From assembly GCA_014359855.1 (NCBI GenBank), contig JACIYQ010000233.1, positions 1 through 13,873 on the forward strand: 13,873 nucleotides of DNA, written 5' to 3'. The notes beneath the pieces are model-generated. The model was not told where the DNA came from, did no database searches, and saw only the letters and a program-made list of their open reading frames with translations. Below, piece after piece: positions 7,527 through 13,829 of this stretch (position 1 is the stretch's first letter; every line of letters begins with the position of its first letter). The position numbers and the translations under genes are program-made. This DNA is from Parvibaculum sp. GTDB taxonomy: Bacteria; Pseudomonadota; Alphaproteobacteria; Parvibaculales; Parvibaculaceae.

Positions 7527-7569
7527 GAGGGACCGCCGAAGCGGGATTCCGTACACCGTTCGTTACATA

Positions 7570-7599
7570 TTTAGATGGTTTTGGTTACCGCAACGTCAA
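7570..7599 (-). promoter_or_regulatory. Possible sigma-70 promoter of the GYF_2 fusion gene
   Basis: On the minus strand TTGACG (7599-7594, 5/6 to consensus) is followed after 18 bases by TCTAAA (7575-7570, 4/6). A start of transcription near 7563 would leave a leader of about 37 bases to ATG 7526, which favours that start codon. Confidence 0.35.
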
Positions 7600-7694
7600 C
7601 AGACATGCGCTTGCGGAGGCCCGGACGAGCGGGCAAAGTCTCGGCCAGATCGACAAAAAACGCGAAAGTTAAGGCGGATTAACGGGGAACGCCG

Positions 7695-8468
7695 ATGACT
7701 GAATTCTGCAAGGCCGAACACGACGGGCACCTTCTTGTCGTCACCATCAACCGGCCGGAGCGCATGAATGCGCTGCATCCGCCCGCCAATTTCGAACTTG
7801 CGAAGGTTTTCGACGATTTCGCCGCCGATCCGGACCTCTGGGTTGCGATCATCACGGGCGAGGGCGAGCGCGCCTTCAGCGCCGGCAACGATCTGCGTTT
7901 TCAGGCCGAAGGCGGCAAACTCGAGGTTCCGGCGTCGGGCTTTGCGGGGTTGACCGCGCGCTACGACCTCAACAAGCCGGTCATCGCCGCCGTCAACGGC
8001 GTCGCGATGGGCGGCGGCTTCGAGATCGCGCTTGCCTGCGACCTCATCATCGCATCCGAAAATGCAGTCTTCGCGCTGCCGGAGCCGAAGGTCGGCCTTG
8101 CGGCGCTTGCCGGCGGTCTTCACCGCTTGCCGCGCCAGATCGGCACCAAGCAGGCCATGGGCATGATCCTTACCGGGCGCCAGGTTCCGGCGAAGGAGGG
8201 CAAGGAGCTTGGCTTCGTGAACGAGGTTGTGCCGGCAGGCGAACTTCTCGTCGCGGCAAAGCGCTGGGCGGGCCTCATCATGGAATGCTCGCCCATGTCG
8301 ATCCGCGCTTCCAAGGAGTCCGTCTACAAAGGTCTCGACGAGGCGAACCTGCGACAGGCGATCGAAGGCAAATATCCGGCGGTTGCCGCGCTCTTCAAGA
8401 GCGAGGACCTGGTCGAGGGGCCGCGCGCCTTCGCCGAAAAGCGCAAGCCCAAATGGGCGGGAAAATAA
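7695..8468 (+). CDS. Enoyl-CoA hydratase (crotonase family)
   Basis: 257 residues, full family length. The predicted reaction is reversible addition of water to 2-enoyl-CoA in beta-oxidation or a related acyl-CoA pathway, in the cytoplasm. Both oxyanion-hole loops are present (FSAGNDL at 61-67 and NGVAMGGG at 101-108). Glu110 and Glu130 are 20 residues apart, as are the two catalytic glutamates (144/164) of the rat mitochondrial hydratase. The VNEVVP segment (175-180), missing from the broken paralogue at 4168, is intact here. The N-terminal NRPERMNAL (19-27) is typical. GGGGAA lies upstream of ATG 7695. The gene is monocistronic, divergent from the GYF_2 fusion gene and convergent with the peptidase gene. 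The GND loop resembles carnitinyl-CoA dehydratase relatives, so the exact substrate is open. Confidence 0.95.
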   Translation: MTEFCKAEHDGHLLVVTINRPERMNALHPPANFELAKVFDDFAADPDLWVAIITGEGERAFSAGNDLRFQAEGGKLEVPASGFAGLTARYDLNKPVIAAVNGVAMGGGFEIALACDLIIASENAVFALPEPKVGLAALAGGLHRLPRQIGTKQAMGMILTGRQVPAKEGKELGFVNEVVPAGELLVAAKRWAGLIMECSPMSIRASKESVYKGLDEANLRQAIEGKYPAVAALFKSEDLVEGPRAFAEKRKPKWAGK

Positions 8469-8472
8469 GGCT

Positions 8473-8517
8473 CGCAAGAAAGAACCGGTCCTGCTGCGGG
8501 GGGAGCAACAGGACCGG
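8473..8517 (-). terminator. Intrinsic terminator of the transglutaminase-like peptidase gene
   Basis: Arms 8485-8497 and 8505-8517 form a 13-base-pair stem with one mismatch and a purine loop (8498-8504). On the minus strand it is followed directly by TTCTTTCTT, an imperfect T-tract. It lies about 50 bases beyond the stop at 8565. On the plus strand no T-tract follows, so it mainly serves the minus-strand gene, although its hairpin may also stop plus transcripts from the hydratase. Confidence 0.7.
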
Positions 8518-8526
8518 CCTCGACAG

Positions 8527-8558
8527 GACCGGATCCAATGGGGGGCGGGGATCCGGTC
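8527..8558 (-). repeat. Second inverted repeat next to the terminator
   Basis: Ten-base perfect arms (8527-8536 and 8549-8558) around a G-rich 12-base spacer, just after the peptidase stop codon. The arms share GGACCGG with the neighbouring terminator stem, so the two hairpins look related by duplication. Role probably in transcript 3'-end formation. Confidence 0.6.
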
Positions 8559-8564
8559 GGTAGG

Positions 8565-9356
8565 TCAGTTGATCGCGGCCGTGGGTTTCTCCTTCGATGC
8601 GCTGCGGCTCGCGGTCTGACCGTCGGAGATGCCCGGACGGAAAGCGGGCTTTTCCGTCTTGCGGAGAATGGCGAGGAACGGCGCCTGTTCACCAAGAGGC
8701 GGAACTTCGATTTCTGCGGTGCGCATCGTCCTGCGGTCGAGATTGACCCAGATGAAGGGCCGCTCGCGCGACTGGCGCTTGATCCACTGGTAGGGCGCAT
8801 CGGCCCAGGCGACGATCGCCCAGTTCTTGTTGTCGAGCACGAATTCGCCGCGGTCGGTCGTGACGAGCAAGACGGCGTGGCCATCGCCATTCCATTCGCG
8901 CACCACGGAGATGAGAAGGTTCTCTGCTGCCCAGCCGCGCTCGATCAGGAGCTTGCGCTTCATCATGGCGAGGTCCTCGCAGTCGCCGCCCCGCGTGTCG
9001 GGATAGGCCCACCACTCGTCCCGGTCATAGAGCGCCGCGTCGCTGACCTGCGGGATGGCGCTGTTGACGTAGTCGTTGACCTTGTTGAGCTCGGCCCATT
9101 TCTCCGGCGTCATCGCGGCGGCCTGCGGGGCGTCCGTGCCGCCTTCGCACTCGCTCGGACTGCGGACGCAGAAGCCGACATAGCCGAAGGGAGCGGCGAC
9201 CTGCTGACCGGTCTCCATCGTGGCTGCAACCCGATGCACGTAGGTGTTGTTCTCAAAAAAAGAGGCGTCGATGCTGCCCACGTAGTCGGGAGACTGGCAT
9301 CCTGCCAGGCCTGCCGCCAAGGTCGCCCACACGACGAATTTCTTTCGCCAGTCCAT
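8565..9356 (-). CDS. Transglutaminase-like cysteine peptidase lipoprotein (C93/BTLCP, LapG-type family)
   Basis: 263 residues from ATG 9356; a GTG at 9368 four codons earlier is the alternative, but GGGTGGG lies eight bases before the ATG. The first 19 residues are a lipoprotein signal (basic DWRKK, hydrophobic FVVWATLAAG, lipobox LAGC with Cys20). The bacterial transglutaminase-like cysteine peptidase domain follows, with all three catalytic residues readable: Cys126 in GGDCEDLAMMKRKLL, His160 in DGHAVLLV and Asp175 in LDNKN. This family includes LapG, which cleaves large surface adhesins under c-di-GMP control. Here the lipid anchor and the absence of a visible LapD or adhesin gene leave the substrate unknown. 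The C-terminal 40 residues are low in order and basic. Confidence 0.9.
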   Translation of the reverse strand: MDWRKKFVVWATLAAGLAGCQSPDYVGSIDASFFENNTYVHRVAATMETGQQVAAPFGYVGFCVRSPSECEGGTDAPQAAAMTPEKWAELNKVNDYVNSAIPQVSDAALYDRDEWWAYPDTRGGDCEDLAMMKRKLLIERGWAAENLLISVVREWNGDGHAVLLVTTDRGEFVLDNKNWAIVAWADAPYQWIKRQSRERPFIWVNLDRRTMRTAEIEVPPLGEQAPFLAILRKTEKPAFRPGISDGQTASRSASKEKPTAAIN

Positions 9357-9364
9357 GATCAAGC

Positions 9365-9391
9365 CCACCCATCAATCTGTAACCTGGGTGG
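9365..9391 (-). promoter_or_regulatory. Leader hairpin over the peptidase ribosome site
   Basis: Six-base arms CCACCC and GGGTGG (plus-strand 9365-9370 and 9386-9391). On the minus-strand mRNA the later arm coincides with the GGGTGG that serves as ribosome site for ATG 9356, so pairing would mask it. The loop is 15 bases, so the structure is only moderately stable. Confidence 0.35.
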
Positions 9392-9437
9392 ACTGTGGCA
9401 GACGCAAATTGGCGCCGATTTAAGCGTGTGGTCCGAC

Positions 9438-9459
9438 TTTGATCTTAATACGGATCAAA
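9438..9459. promoter_or_regulatory. Candidate operator, TTTGATC-N8-GATCAAA
   Basis: Perfect seven-base inverted arms around an AT-rich eight-base spacer, centred about 92 bases upstream of the peptidase ATG in an intergenic region. The size and symmetry suit a dimeric regulator. The spacing differs from FNR/FixK sites (TTGAT-N4-ATCAA), so no regulator is assigned. Confidence 0.4.
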
Positions 9460-9581
9460 CTCGATTAGGCTTTGTCTAAAATTCGAATGGATTTTGTTTT
9501 AATCAAATTGAAGGTACTTCCTCACGCCGAAAAGCCCAATTGGATCAATGTCCAGAACGGCTCTTGTGTGTCTCGTCATAC

Positions 9582-9598
9582 AAAAAAGGGCAGCGCCC
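9582..9598 (-). terminator. Weak intrinsic terminator candidate after the short crotonase gene
   Basis: On the minus strand GGGC-GCT-GCCC is followed directly by six T residues (9587-9582). The stem is only four base pairs. It lies about 65 bases downstream of the crotonase stop at 9664. Confidence 0.35.
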
Positions 9599-9663
9599 AT
9601 CGCACCGAAATGGTCCAATCGGAGGGGCGAAATTTTTCTGAAAAAAATGTCGCAGCACCGCTT

Positions 9664-10371
9664 TCAGCGGGTTTTTGCCCCGTCGAAGCCGTCTGAATCG
9701 CGCTCCAGCGTGTCCCTGATGTGCCGGATCGTTAAGCCGCGCTCCTTTCGCTTGGTGTTTGCGAAGGCTGGCTGCTGCAGGGCGCCAAGTTCTGCGGCTC
9801 GCGCCATTGCCGTCTCCAGCAGCGAGCCCTCGGGCACCGCGGCATCGAGGTAGCCGACGGCGACGGCCTCACCGGGCCCATAGATACGGGCCTGGGTGAC
9901 GGCCTCCGTGAAACGGTTGCGGGCGAGGCGGTCGCGGGCGAGCTCGATGCCGAAAACGGGCATGGTCATGCCGATCGCGACTTCGGGCAGGCCGATCTTG
10001 AAGGAACCCTCGGCGCCGATCCGCGCGTCCGCGGAAAGAAGCAGCAGGCCGCCTGCCGCCAGTGCGTGGCCCGTGCAGGCCATCACCACGGGCAATGGAT
10101 ACTCATAGAGACGCATGAGCAGTTCGGCGCCCGCGGTCACCAGTTTCCGGACGTTCTCCGGGCCGGAGCCCATGACTTCCAGGTCGAAACCGGCACAGAA
10201 GCGGTTTTCGCGGCCCAAGATGAGGACAGCCTTCGCCTCCTTTTCGGCGCGGTCGAGGGCGTCATGCAGTGCGCCGATCATGGCGTGGCCAAGCGCATTG
10301 GCGCGGCCATCGTCCATGGTGAGGATGGCGATGTCATTTTCGATGGTGGTGGTGAGACTCTGTCCGGACAA
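9664..10371 (-). CDS. Short crotonase-fold protein, TTG start
   Basis: 235 residues from TTG 10371, chosen because AAAGGGGG lies six bases upstream and the next residues (SGQSLTTTIENDIAILTMDDG) match the usual crotonase start; upstream sequence in this frame is compositionally unlike a protein. Oxyanion-hole loops are visible: FCAGFDL (about 57-63) and GHALAAGG (about 98-105). At the position of the first catalytic glutamate of hydratases there is Leu (GGLLLLSADARIG), while the second, in GLPEVAIGM, is kept. A classical two-glutamate hydratase mechanism is therefore unlikely; isomerase, hydrolase or other crotonase chemistry on an acyl-CoA is possible. It is somewhat shorter than the normal 255-265 residues. 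It follows the PilZ gene by 89 bases on the same strand. Confidence 0.88.
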   Translation of the reverse strand: MSGQSLTTTIENDIAILTMDDGRANALGHAMIGALHDALDRAEKEAKAVLILGRENRFCAGFDLEVMGSGPENVRKLVTAGAELLMRLYEYPLPVVMACTGHALAAGGLLLLSADARIGAEGSFKIGLPEVAIGMTMPVFGIELARDRLARNRFTEAVTQARIYGPGEAVAVGYLDAAVPEGSLLETAMARAAELGALQQPAFANTKRKERGLTIRHIRDTLERDSDGFDGAKTR

Positions 10372-10376
10372 ATCGG

Positions 10377-10414
10377 CCCCCTTTAATCTCCGCCGTCTTC
10401 GCGGCGTCAGGGGG
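10377..10414 (-). promoter_or_regulatory. Leader hairpin over the crotonase ribosome site
   Basis: In the mRNA, CCCCCT (from 10414-10409) can pair with the AGGGGG (10382-10377) that forms the ribosome site of the TTG-started crotonase. An inner five-base-pair stem (10391-10395 with 10402-10406) is nested inside, separated by an asymmetric internal loop. The structure could lower translation, alone or together with the TTG start. Confidence 0.4.
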
Positions 10415-10460
10415 AAGTCTAGAGAGATGGGGAGCCGGGCAACAGGGGCCGGCCCAAATA

Positions 10461-11060
10461 TCAGCCGAAGGGGCGGGAAAGGGCGGTCGCGCGCTCGGGA
10501 ATATCGGTGAACTGGATACCGATACCTTCCTCGGTGTGGCGCACCACGCGGCCGGTCATACGGCCGATCGAGACGCCGGTGCCGATCGGCGGCCGGTTTT
10601 CGACCGCGACCTGAGCACCGCCGAGCGACATGTCGATGATGCGGCAGGGCATGGACTGGCCGTCCGCGAGGGTGAGGACCGAGCTCTCCTCGAGACCCGC
10701 CTCGCCGGGCGCGTAACGCGCGAAGGTACGACGGGCCGATATCTCGATCTTTTCGCCGCGGGCAAGGGCCTCGAGGCGCTGACGCAGGCGTTCGCGCCGC
10801 GGGCCGGCGATGGCGGTTTCGATCGCAAAGCCGCCATCGAAGCAACGGACCACGGGGCCTTCAAAGCGGCCGAATTCGTCGAAATAGACGATGATCTGCG
10901 CGCCGATTTCCATGGGCGCGCCGGACGAAATCGCGATCCCGCCGAGCGACATGTCGCGAATCGAGCAGGGATGTTCCGATCCGTCGGGCGCCAGGAAGCG
11001 GCCTTTCGCCTCAAAGGCGACGCGCTGATAACGGCGGCGTTCGTCGTGTTCGGGTTGCAT
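10461..11060 (-). CDS. Tandem PilZ-domain protein
   Basis: 199 residues from ATG 11060, which begins just before the first motif; upstream in-frame codons read as noise. Two PilZ domains, the c-di-GMP-binding module, are visible, each with both ligand motifs complete: RRYQR (9-13) with DMSLGG (36-41), and RTFAR (111-115) with DMSLGG (143-148). A helical link (about 85-107, Arg/Glu-rich) separates them. No signal peptide or membrane segment, so it is cytoplasmic, and no catalytic domain is attached, so it most likely acts as a c-di-GMP receptor that binds partner proteins. The same strand carries the short crotonase gene 89 bases downstream. A weak AGG ribosome site lies about ten bases before the ATG. 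Confidence 0.92.
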   Translation of the reverse strand: MQPEHDERRRYQRVAFEAKGRFLAPDGSEHPCSIRDMSLGGIAISSGAPMEIGAQIIVYFDEFGRFEGPVVRCFDGGFAIETAIAGPRRERLRQRLEALARGEKIEISARRTFARYAPGEAGLEESSVLTLADGQSMPCRIIDMSLGGAQVAVENRPPIGTGVSIGRMTGRVVRHTEEGIGIQFTDIPERATALSRPFG

Positions 11061-11211
11061 AGAGTTTGGCCTGTCAGTAGACGCACAAGGAGGCGTTGAA
11101 TTCCGGCGCCAGAATACGCGCGTCACAGTTAATGAATTTTTACCGGAATAGTCCTCACGGTCCGTTTTGATACCATTCTGGAGAGAACCGGCGGCCTTTA
11201 CTGCAGAAAAT

Positions 11212-11225
11212 TGACGCTTGCGTCA
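11212..11225. promoter_or_regulatory. Candidate operator TGACGC-TT-GCGTCA
   Basis: Perfect six-base inverted arms with a two-base spacer, ending three bases before the proposed -35 of the GMC gene and centred about 45 bases before its predicted transcript start. Its right half with flanks, TGCGTCAGC (11219-11227), recurs exactly at 11291-11299. Confidence 0.45.
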
Positions 11226-11228
11226 GCT

Positions 11229-11257
11229 TTGGCAATTCCCGACAATCGCGCCATATT
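11229..11257 (+). promoter_or_regulatory. Possible sigma-70 promoter of the GMC oxidoreductase gene
   Basis: TTGGCA (11229-11234, 5/6 to consensus) and CATATT (11252-11257, 4/6) with the ideal 17-base spacer. Transcription would start near 11264, leaving a leader of about 134 bases. Confidence 0.4.
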
Positions 11258-11287
11258 CCGACCAATCAGGAAAATCGGCCAGGAAAT

Positions 11288-11300
11288 GGCTGCGTCAGCC
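11288..11300. promoter_or_regulatory. Second dyad GGCTG-CGT-CAGCC in the GMC leader
   Basis: Five-base perfect arms with a three-base centre, carrying the same nine-base core as the 11212-11225 dyad, 72 bases further on and about 24-36 bases after the predicted transcript start. May be a second site for the same regulator or a small mRNA hairpin. Confidence 0.35.
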
Positions 11301-11397
11301 AGGAACGGGCGCCGTCCGCCGCCTCGCCGCGCAGGAAAGGGTTCTTTCGCGCATGCAGGAACAGGGTGGTCTTAAACAAAGACCGGAAACAAAGCTT

Positions 11398-13044
11398 ATG
11401 AGCGAGTTCGACTACATCATCATCGGTGCCGGAAGTGCCGGCTGCGTATTGGCCAACCGTTTGTCGGAAAATCCGTTGAACAAGGTTCTGCTGCTGGAGG
11501 CGGGATCGAAGGACTCGAACTTCATGATCCACATGCCGGCCGGCGTCGGAAAGCTGATCGGCACGGACCTCGCCAACTGGTGCTACGACACGGAGGGCCA
11601 GCCCTTCCTCAATAACCGCAAGCTCTACTGGCCGCGTGGCAAGGTGCTTGGCGGCTCCTCCTCGATCAACGGCATGATCTACATTCGCGGCCATGCGCGC
11701 GACTACGACATGTGGCGCCAGCTCGGCCTCGAAGGTTGGGGCTTCTCGGACGTGCTGCCCTATTTCCGCCGCTCGGAAGGCAACGAGAACGGCAACAGCG
11801 CTTTCCATGGCGGCGAGGGACCGCTTGGCGTCAGCAACTCGCGCAAGACGAACGTGCTCTTCGAATCCTTCGTGGAAGCGGGCAAACAGGCCGGTCATCC
11901 CTATACGGAAGACTTCAACGGACCGCAGCAGGAAGGCGTCGGCCCCTATCAGCTCACCATCAAGGACGGTCAGCGCTGCAGCGCAGCCAAGGGCTATCTC
12001 GTTCCGGCGCTAAGCCGTCCGAACCTTTCGGTCGAGGTCGAGGCGCTTACCTCGCGCATTCTTTTCGAAGGCAAGAAGGCCGTCGGCGTCGAATATACGC
12101 AGAAGGGCGAAACGAAAGTGGCGCGGGCCGGCAAGGAAGTCATCCTTTCGGGCGGCGCCGTCAACTCGCCGCAGGTGCTGCTCCTCTCGGGTATCGGCAA
12201 GGGCGAATATCTCAGGAGGTTCGGCATCGATGTCGTGGCGGACCTGCCGGGCGTCGGCCAGAACCTGCAGGACCATCTCGACTGCACAGTGATCTACGAG
12301 TGCACGCAGCCGATCACGCTGCACAGCACGGTGTCGAACCCGCTGAAGCAGCTCATGACGGGCATGCAGTACACGTTCTTCAAGACGGGCCTTGCGACGT
12401 CGAACGGTCTCGAGTCCGGCGCTTTCCTGAAGACGCGGTCCGAGCTTGAAATCCCGGACATTCAGCTTCACTTCGTGGCTGCGATGATGCGCGACCACGC
12501 ACGCGTGAAGTCGGACCGGCACGGGTTTACCGTGCATGTCTGCCAGCTTCGTCCGGAAAGCCGTGGCTACATTGCGCTCAAGTCGACGAACCCGAGAGAC
12601 TATGCGCTCATCCAGCCGAACTATCTCTCGGCGGAATATGACCGCGTGGTGATGCGCGAGGGCGTGAAGATCGTGCGCAACATCATCTCGCAGCGCGCGA
12701 TGGACGCTTATCGCGGGCCGGAGTTCTGGCCGGGTGCGGGCAAGCAGAGCGACGACGAGATCGATGCCTGGATCCGCGAGACCGCGGAGACGATCTATCA
12801 TCCTGTCGGCACGGCCAGGATGGGTACGGATCCGATGGCCGTGGTCGATGCGAAGTGCCGCGTGCATGGGTTGCAAGGCCTGCGCGTCATCGATGCGTCG
12901 GTCATGCCGACACTTGTCGGTGGCAACACCAACGCGCCGACCATCATGATCGCCGAGAAGATTTCGGACGATATTCTCGGAAAGGCGCCGCTGCCTTCCG
13001 AGAACGTGACCATTGCGGAGGACCGGGTCGGCAACGCAGCCTGA
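11398..13044 (+). CDS. GMC-family FAD-dependent oxidoreductase (choline/alcohol dehydrogenase type)
   Basis: 548 residues, normal for the BetA/AlkJ branch, which oxidises alcohols to aldehydes with FAD and passes electrons to the respiratory chain. The ADP-binding motif GAGSAG is at 10-15 with LLLEAGS at 31-37. The two GMC signatures are visible: PRGKVLGGSSSINGMIYIRG (79-98) and SGGAVNSPQVLLLSGIG (251-267), followed by GVGQNLQDH (285-293). The active-site pair is His468 (YHPVGT) and Asn512 (GGNTNAPT), 44 residues apart as in choline oxidase. ATG 11398 fits the family start but has only a weak GGAAAC ribosome site; ATG 11353, with AGGAAAGGG 11 bases upstream, would add 15 residues. No signal peptide or membrane helix. 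The nearby crotonase genes favour an alcohol or alkanol role over choline, but no BetB or alkane hydroxylase gene is present to confirm it. Confidence 0.95.
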   Translation: MSEFDYIIIGAGSAGCVLANRLSENPLNKVLLLEAGSKDSNFMIHMPAGVGKLIGTDLANWCYDTEGQPFLNNRKLYWPRGKVLGGSSSINGMIYIRGHARDYDMWRQLGLEGWGFSDVLPYFRRSEGNENGNSAFHGGEGPLGVSNSRKTNVLFESFVEAGKQAGHPYTEDFNGPQQEGVGPYQLTIKDGQRCSAAKGYLVPALSRPNLSVEVEALTSRILFEGKKAVGVEYTQKGETKVARAGKEVILSGGAVNSPQVLLLSGIGKGEYLRRFGIDVVADLPGVGQNLQDHLDCTVIYECTQPITLHSTVSNPLKQLMTGMQYTFFKTGLATSNGLESGAFLKTRSELEIPDIQLHFVAAMMRDHARVKSDRHGFTVHVCQLRPESRGYIALKSTNPRDYALIQPNYLSAEYDRVVMREGVKIVRNIISQRAMDAYRGPEFWPGAGKQSDDEIDAWIRETAETIYHPVGTARMGTDPMAVVDAKCRVHGLQGLRVIDASVMPTLVGGNTNAPTIMIAEKISDDILGKAPLPSENVTIAEDRVGNAA

Positions 13045-13063
13045 TCTCTCGCCTAAGCAAAAC

Positions 13064-13095
13064 AAAAGCCGGTGTCGCGAGACACCGGCTTTTTT
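13064..13095. terminator. Bidirectional intrinsic terminator between convergent genes
   Basis: A nine-base-pair GC-rich stem (13068-13076 with 13081-13089), extended by four A-T pairs, closes a GCGA tetraloop of the stable GNRA type. Six T residues follow on the plus strand, and on the minus strand TTTTG and further T residues follow. It ends the GMC gene and, from the other side, the PAS gene (stop at 13115). Confidence 0.93.
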
Positions 13096-13114
13096 GTTGA
13101 TGCTTCGCCGCCTG

Positions 13115-13789
13115 TCAGCCGCGCTCTTCGTTCCCTGTGGGGGTTGCCGTTTTCACCAGCCGAAGATAGGAGCGCTCGCCGCGGAGCGGCGGCTTGCGGC
13201 TGGCATGGCTGGTGATGCTCGAGATCGCAACCGGCGGCTTCTCCGCCAGGATGCGGCGCGCGACGTTTTCGGCTGCAAGGGCGTGTTTCGGCATCCGCTC
13301 GGGATCGAGGCGGCGCAGGCGGTCGATCCACTGACGGGCGAGAAGCCGGTCGCCGATCCAGGCGAACTGATCGACCGGGACGGCCGCGCCGAGTACCCGG
13401 GTTATCGTCCCGTCTTCATGGGCGAGCGGGAGCAGGATCATTTCGAAGGTGGCTTCGTGGCCATCATTCGTTGCGGCGGTGTATTCGATGACGGAGACCG
13501 TGGCATTGGTGGACACATCGTCCAGCGCCTGCTTCAGGTTTTCGGCGCAATCATCCGACCACATGGAGAGAAGATTGTGGCCGCGGAACTCCATGCCGTA
13601 GGTCCGGCAGAGGCCCGTTCCCGCGAGGCGGAAACGGCAGGTGTCGCGATCTTTCCGTTCCAGAATGAACACGTAAGGAAGAATGCGGCGGATGTCGCCA
13701 GGCTCGATTTCGGCGCGGCGCGGCGCAGGACGCCCGGCGCGGATCGCGTTCCAGTAGTCGAACAGCGCCTGATTGTTCTTGTGCTTCAT
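13115..13789 (-). CDS. PAS_5 domain protein
   Basis: 224 residues from ATG 13789, chosen because AGGGGA lies eight bases upstream; ATGs at 13795 and 13798 overlap that site and an earlier GTG or ATG would add non-family sequence. Residues about 8-145 match the PAS_5 family common in alphaproteobacteria: FDYWNAIRAGRPAPRRAEIEP (10-30), IRRILPYVFILE, then FRLAGTGLCRTYGMEFRGHNLL, and a second sheet half around FEMILLPLAHEDGTITRVLGA. The remaining 75 residues are basic and probably disordered, with no output domain (no kinase, cyclase or helix-turn-helix). It is probably a small cytoplasmic sensor or adaptor; ligand unknown. It converges with the GMC gene. Its neighbourhood with PilZ suggests signalling, but no direct link is visible. 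Confidence 0.9.
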   Translation of the reverse strand: MKHKNNQALFDYWNAIRAGRPAPRRAEIEPGDIRRILPYVFILERKDRDTCRFRLAGTGLCRTYGMEFRGHNLLSMWSDDCAENLKQALDDVSTNATVSVIEYTAATNDGHEATFEMILLPLAHEDGTITRVLGAAVPVDQFAWIGDRLLARQWIDRLRRLDPERMPKHALAAENVARRILAEKPPVAISSITSHASRKPPLRGERSYLRLVKTATPTGNEERG

Positions 13790-13797
13790 AGCCATCA

Positions 13798-13829
13798 TCC
13801 CCTGCCGCGCCATTCCGCCTGGCAGGGGA
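13798..13829 (-). promoter_or_regulatory. Leader hairpin over the PAS gene ribosome site
   Basis: Perfect nine-base arms (13798-13806 and 13821-13829) around a 14-base loop. In the mRNA the downstream arm, GGCAGGGGA, contains the AGGGGA ribosome site for ATG 13789, so pairing would mask it. It is the best-paired of three such arrangements in this window. Confidence 0.5.

Larger units (their letters stand above)
9357..9663. other. 307-base intergenic region, AT-rich
   Basis: Between two minus-strand genes. It is noticeably richer in A/T than its surroundings, especially 9418-9520. It holds a leader hairpin (9365-9391), a 22-base dyad (9438-9459) and a short hairpin with T-run (9582-9598). Open frames across it have no family features and odd composition, so no gene is called. 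No convincing -35/-10 pair was found for the peptidase gene. Confidence 0.6.
11061..11397. other. 337-base divergent intergenic region, PilZ / GMC genes
   Basis: It separates the minus-strand PilZ gene from the plus-strand GMC oxidoreductase gene. It contains a plausible promoter (11229-11257) and two dyads sharing a nine-base core (11212-11225 and 11288-11300). The stretch 11125-11145 is AT-rich and probably includes the PilZ promoter, though I cannot place its elements. The open frame that extends the GMC gene through this region lacks protein-like features. Confidence 0.6.

Noticed and set aside
9438..9459. FNR/FixK binding site
   Set aside because: The half-sites resemble TTGAT/ATCAA, but the gap between them is ten bases instead of four.
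9658..9676. Hairpin with T-run as a plus-strand terminator
   Set aside because: A five-base-pair stem followed by five T residues is present, but no plus-strand gene ends there; it overlaps the stop codon of the minus-strand crotonase.
9472..9696. A 74-codon open frame on the plus strand in the AT-rich gap
   Set aside because: No ribosome site, no family features, and it runs into the antisense of the crotonase gene.
10372..10845. N-terminal extension of the short crotonase
   Set aside because: It overlaps the PilZ gene in another frame and reads as Arg/Pro-rich noise; a ribosome site precedes TTG 10371.
11218..11397. N-terminal extension of the GMC oxidoreductase
   Set aside because: The extra 60 residues have no family match, begin at TTG inside the candidate operator, and would start upstream of the predicted transcript start. 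Only ATG 11353 remains a serious alternative.
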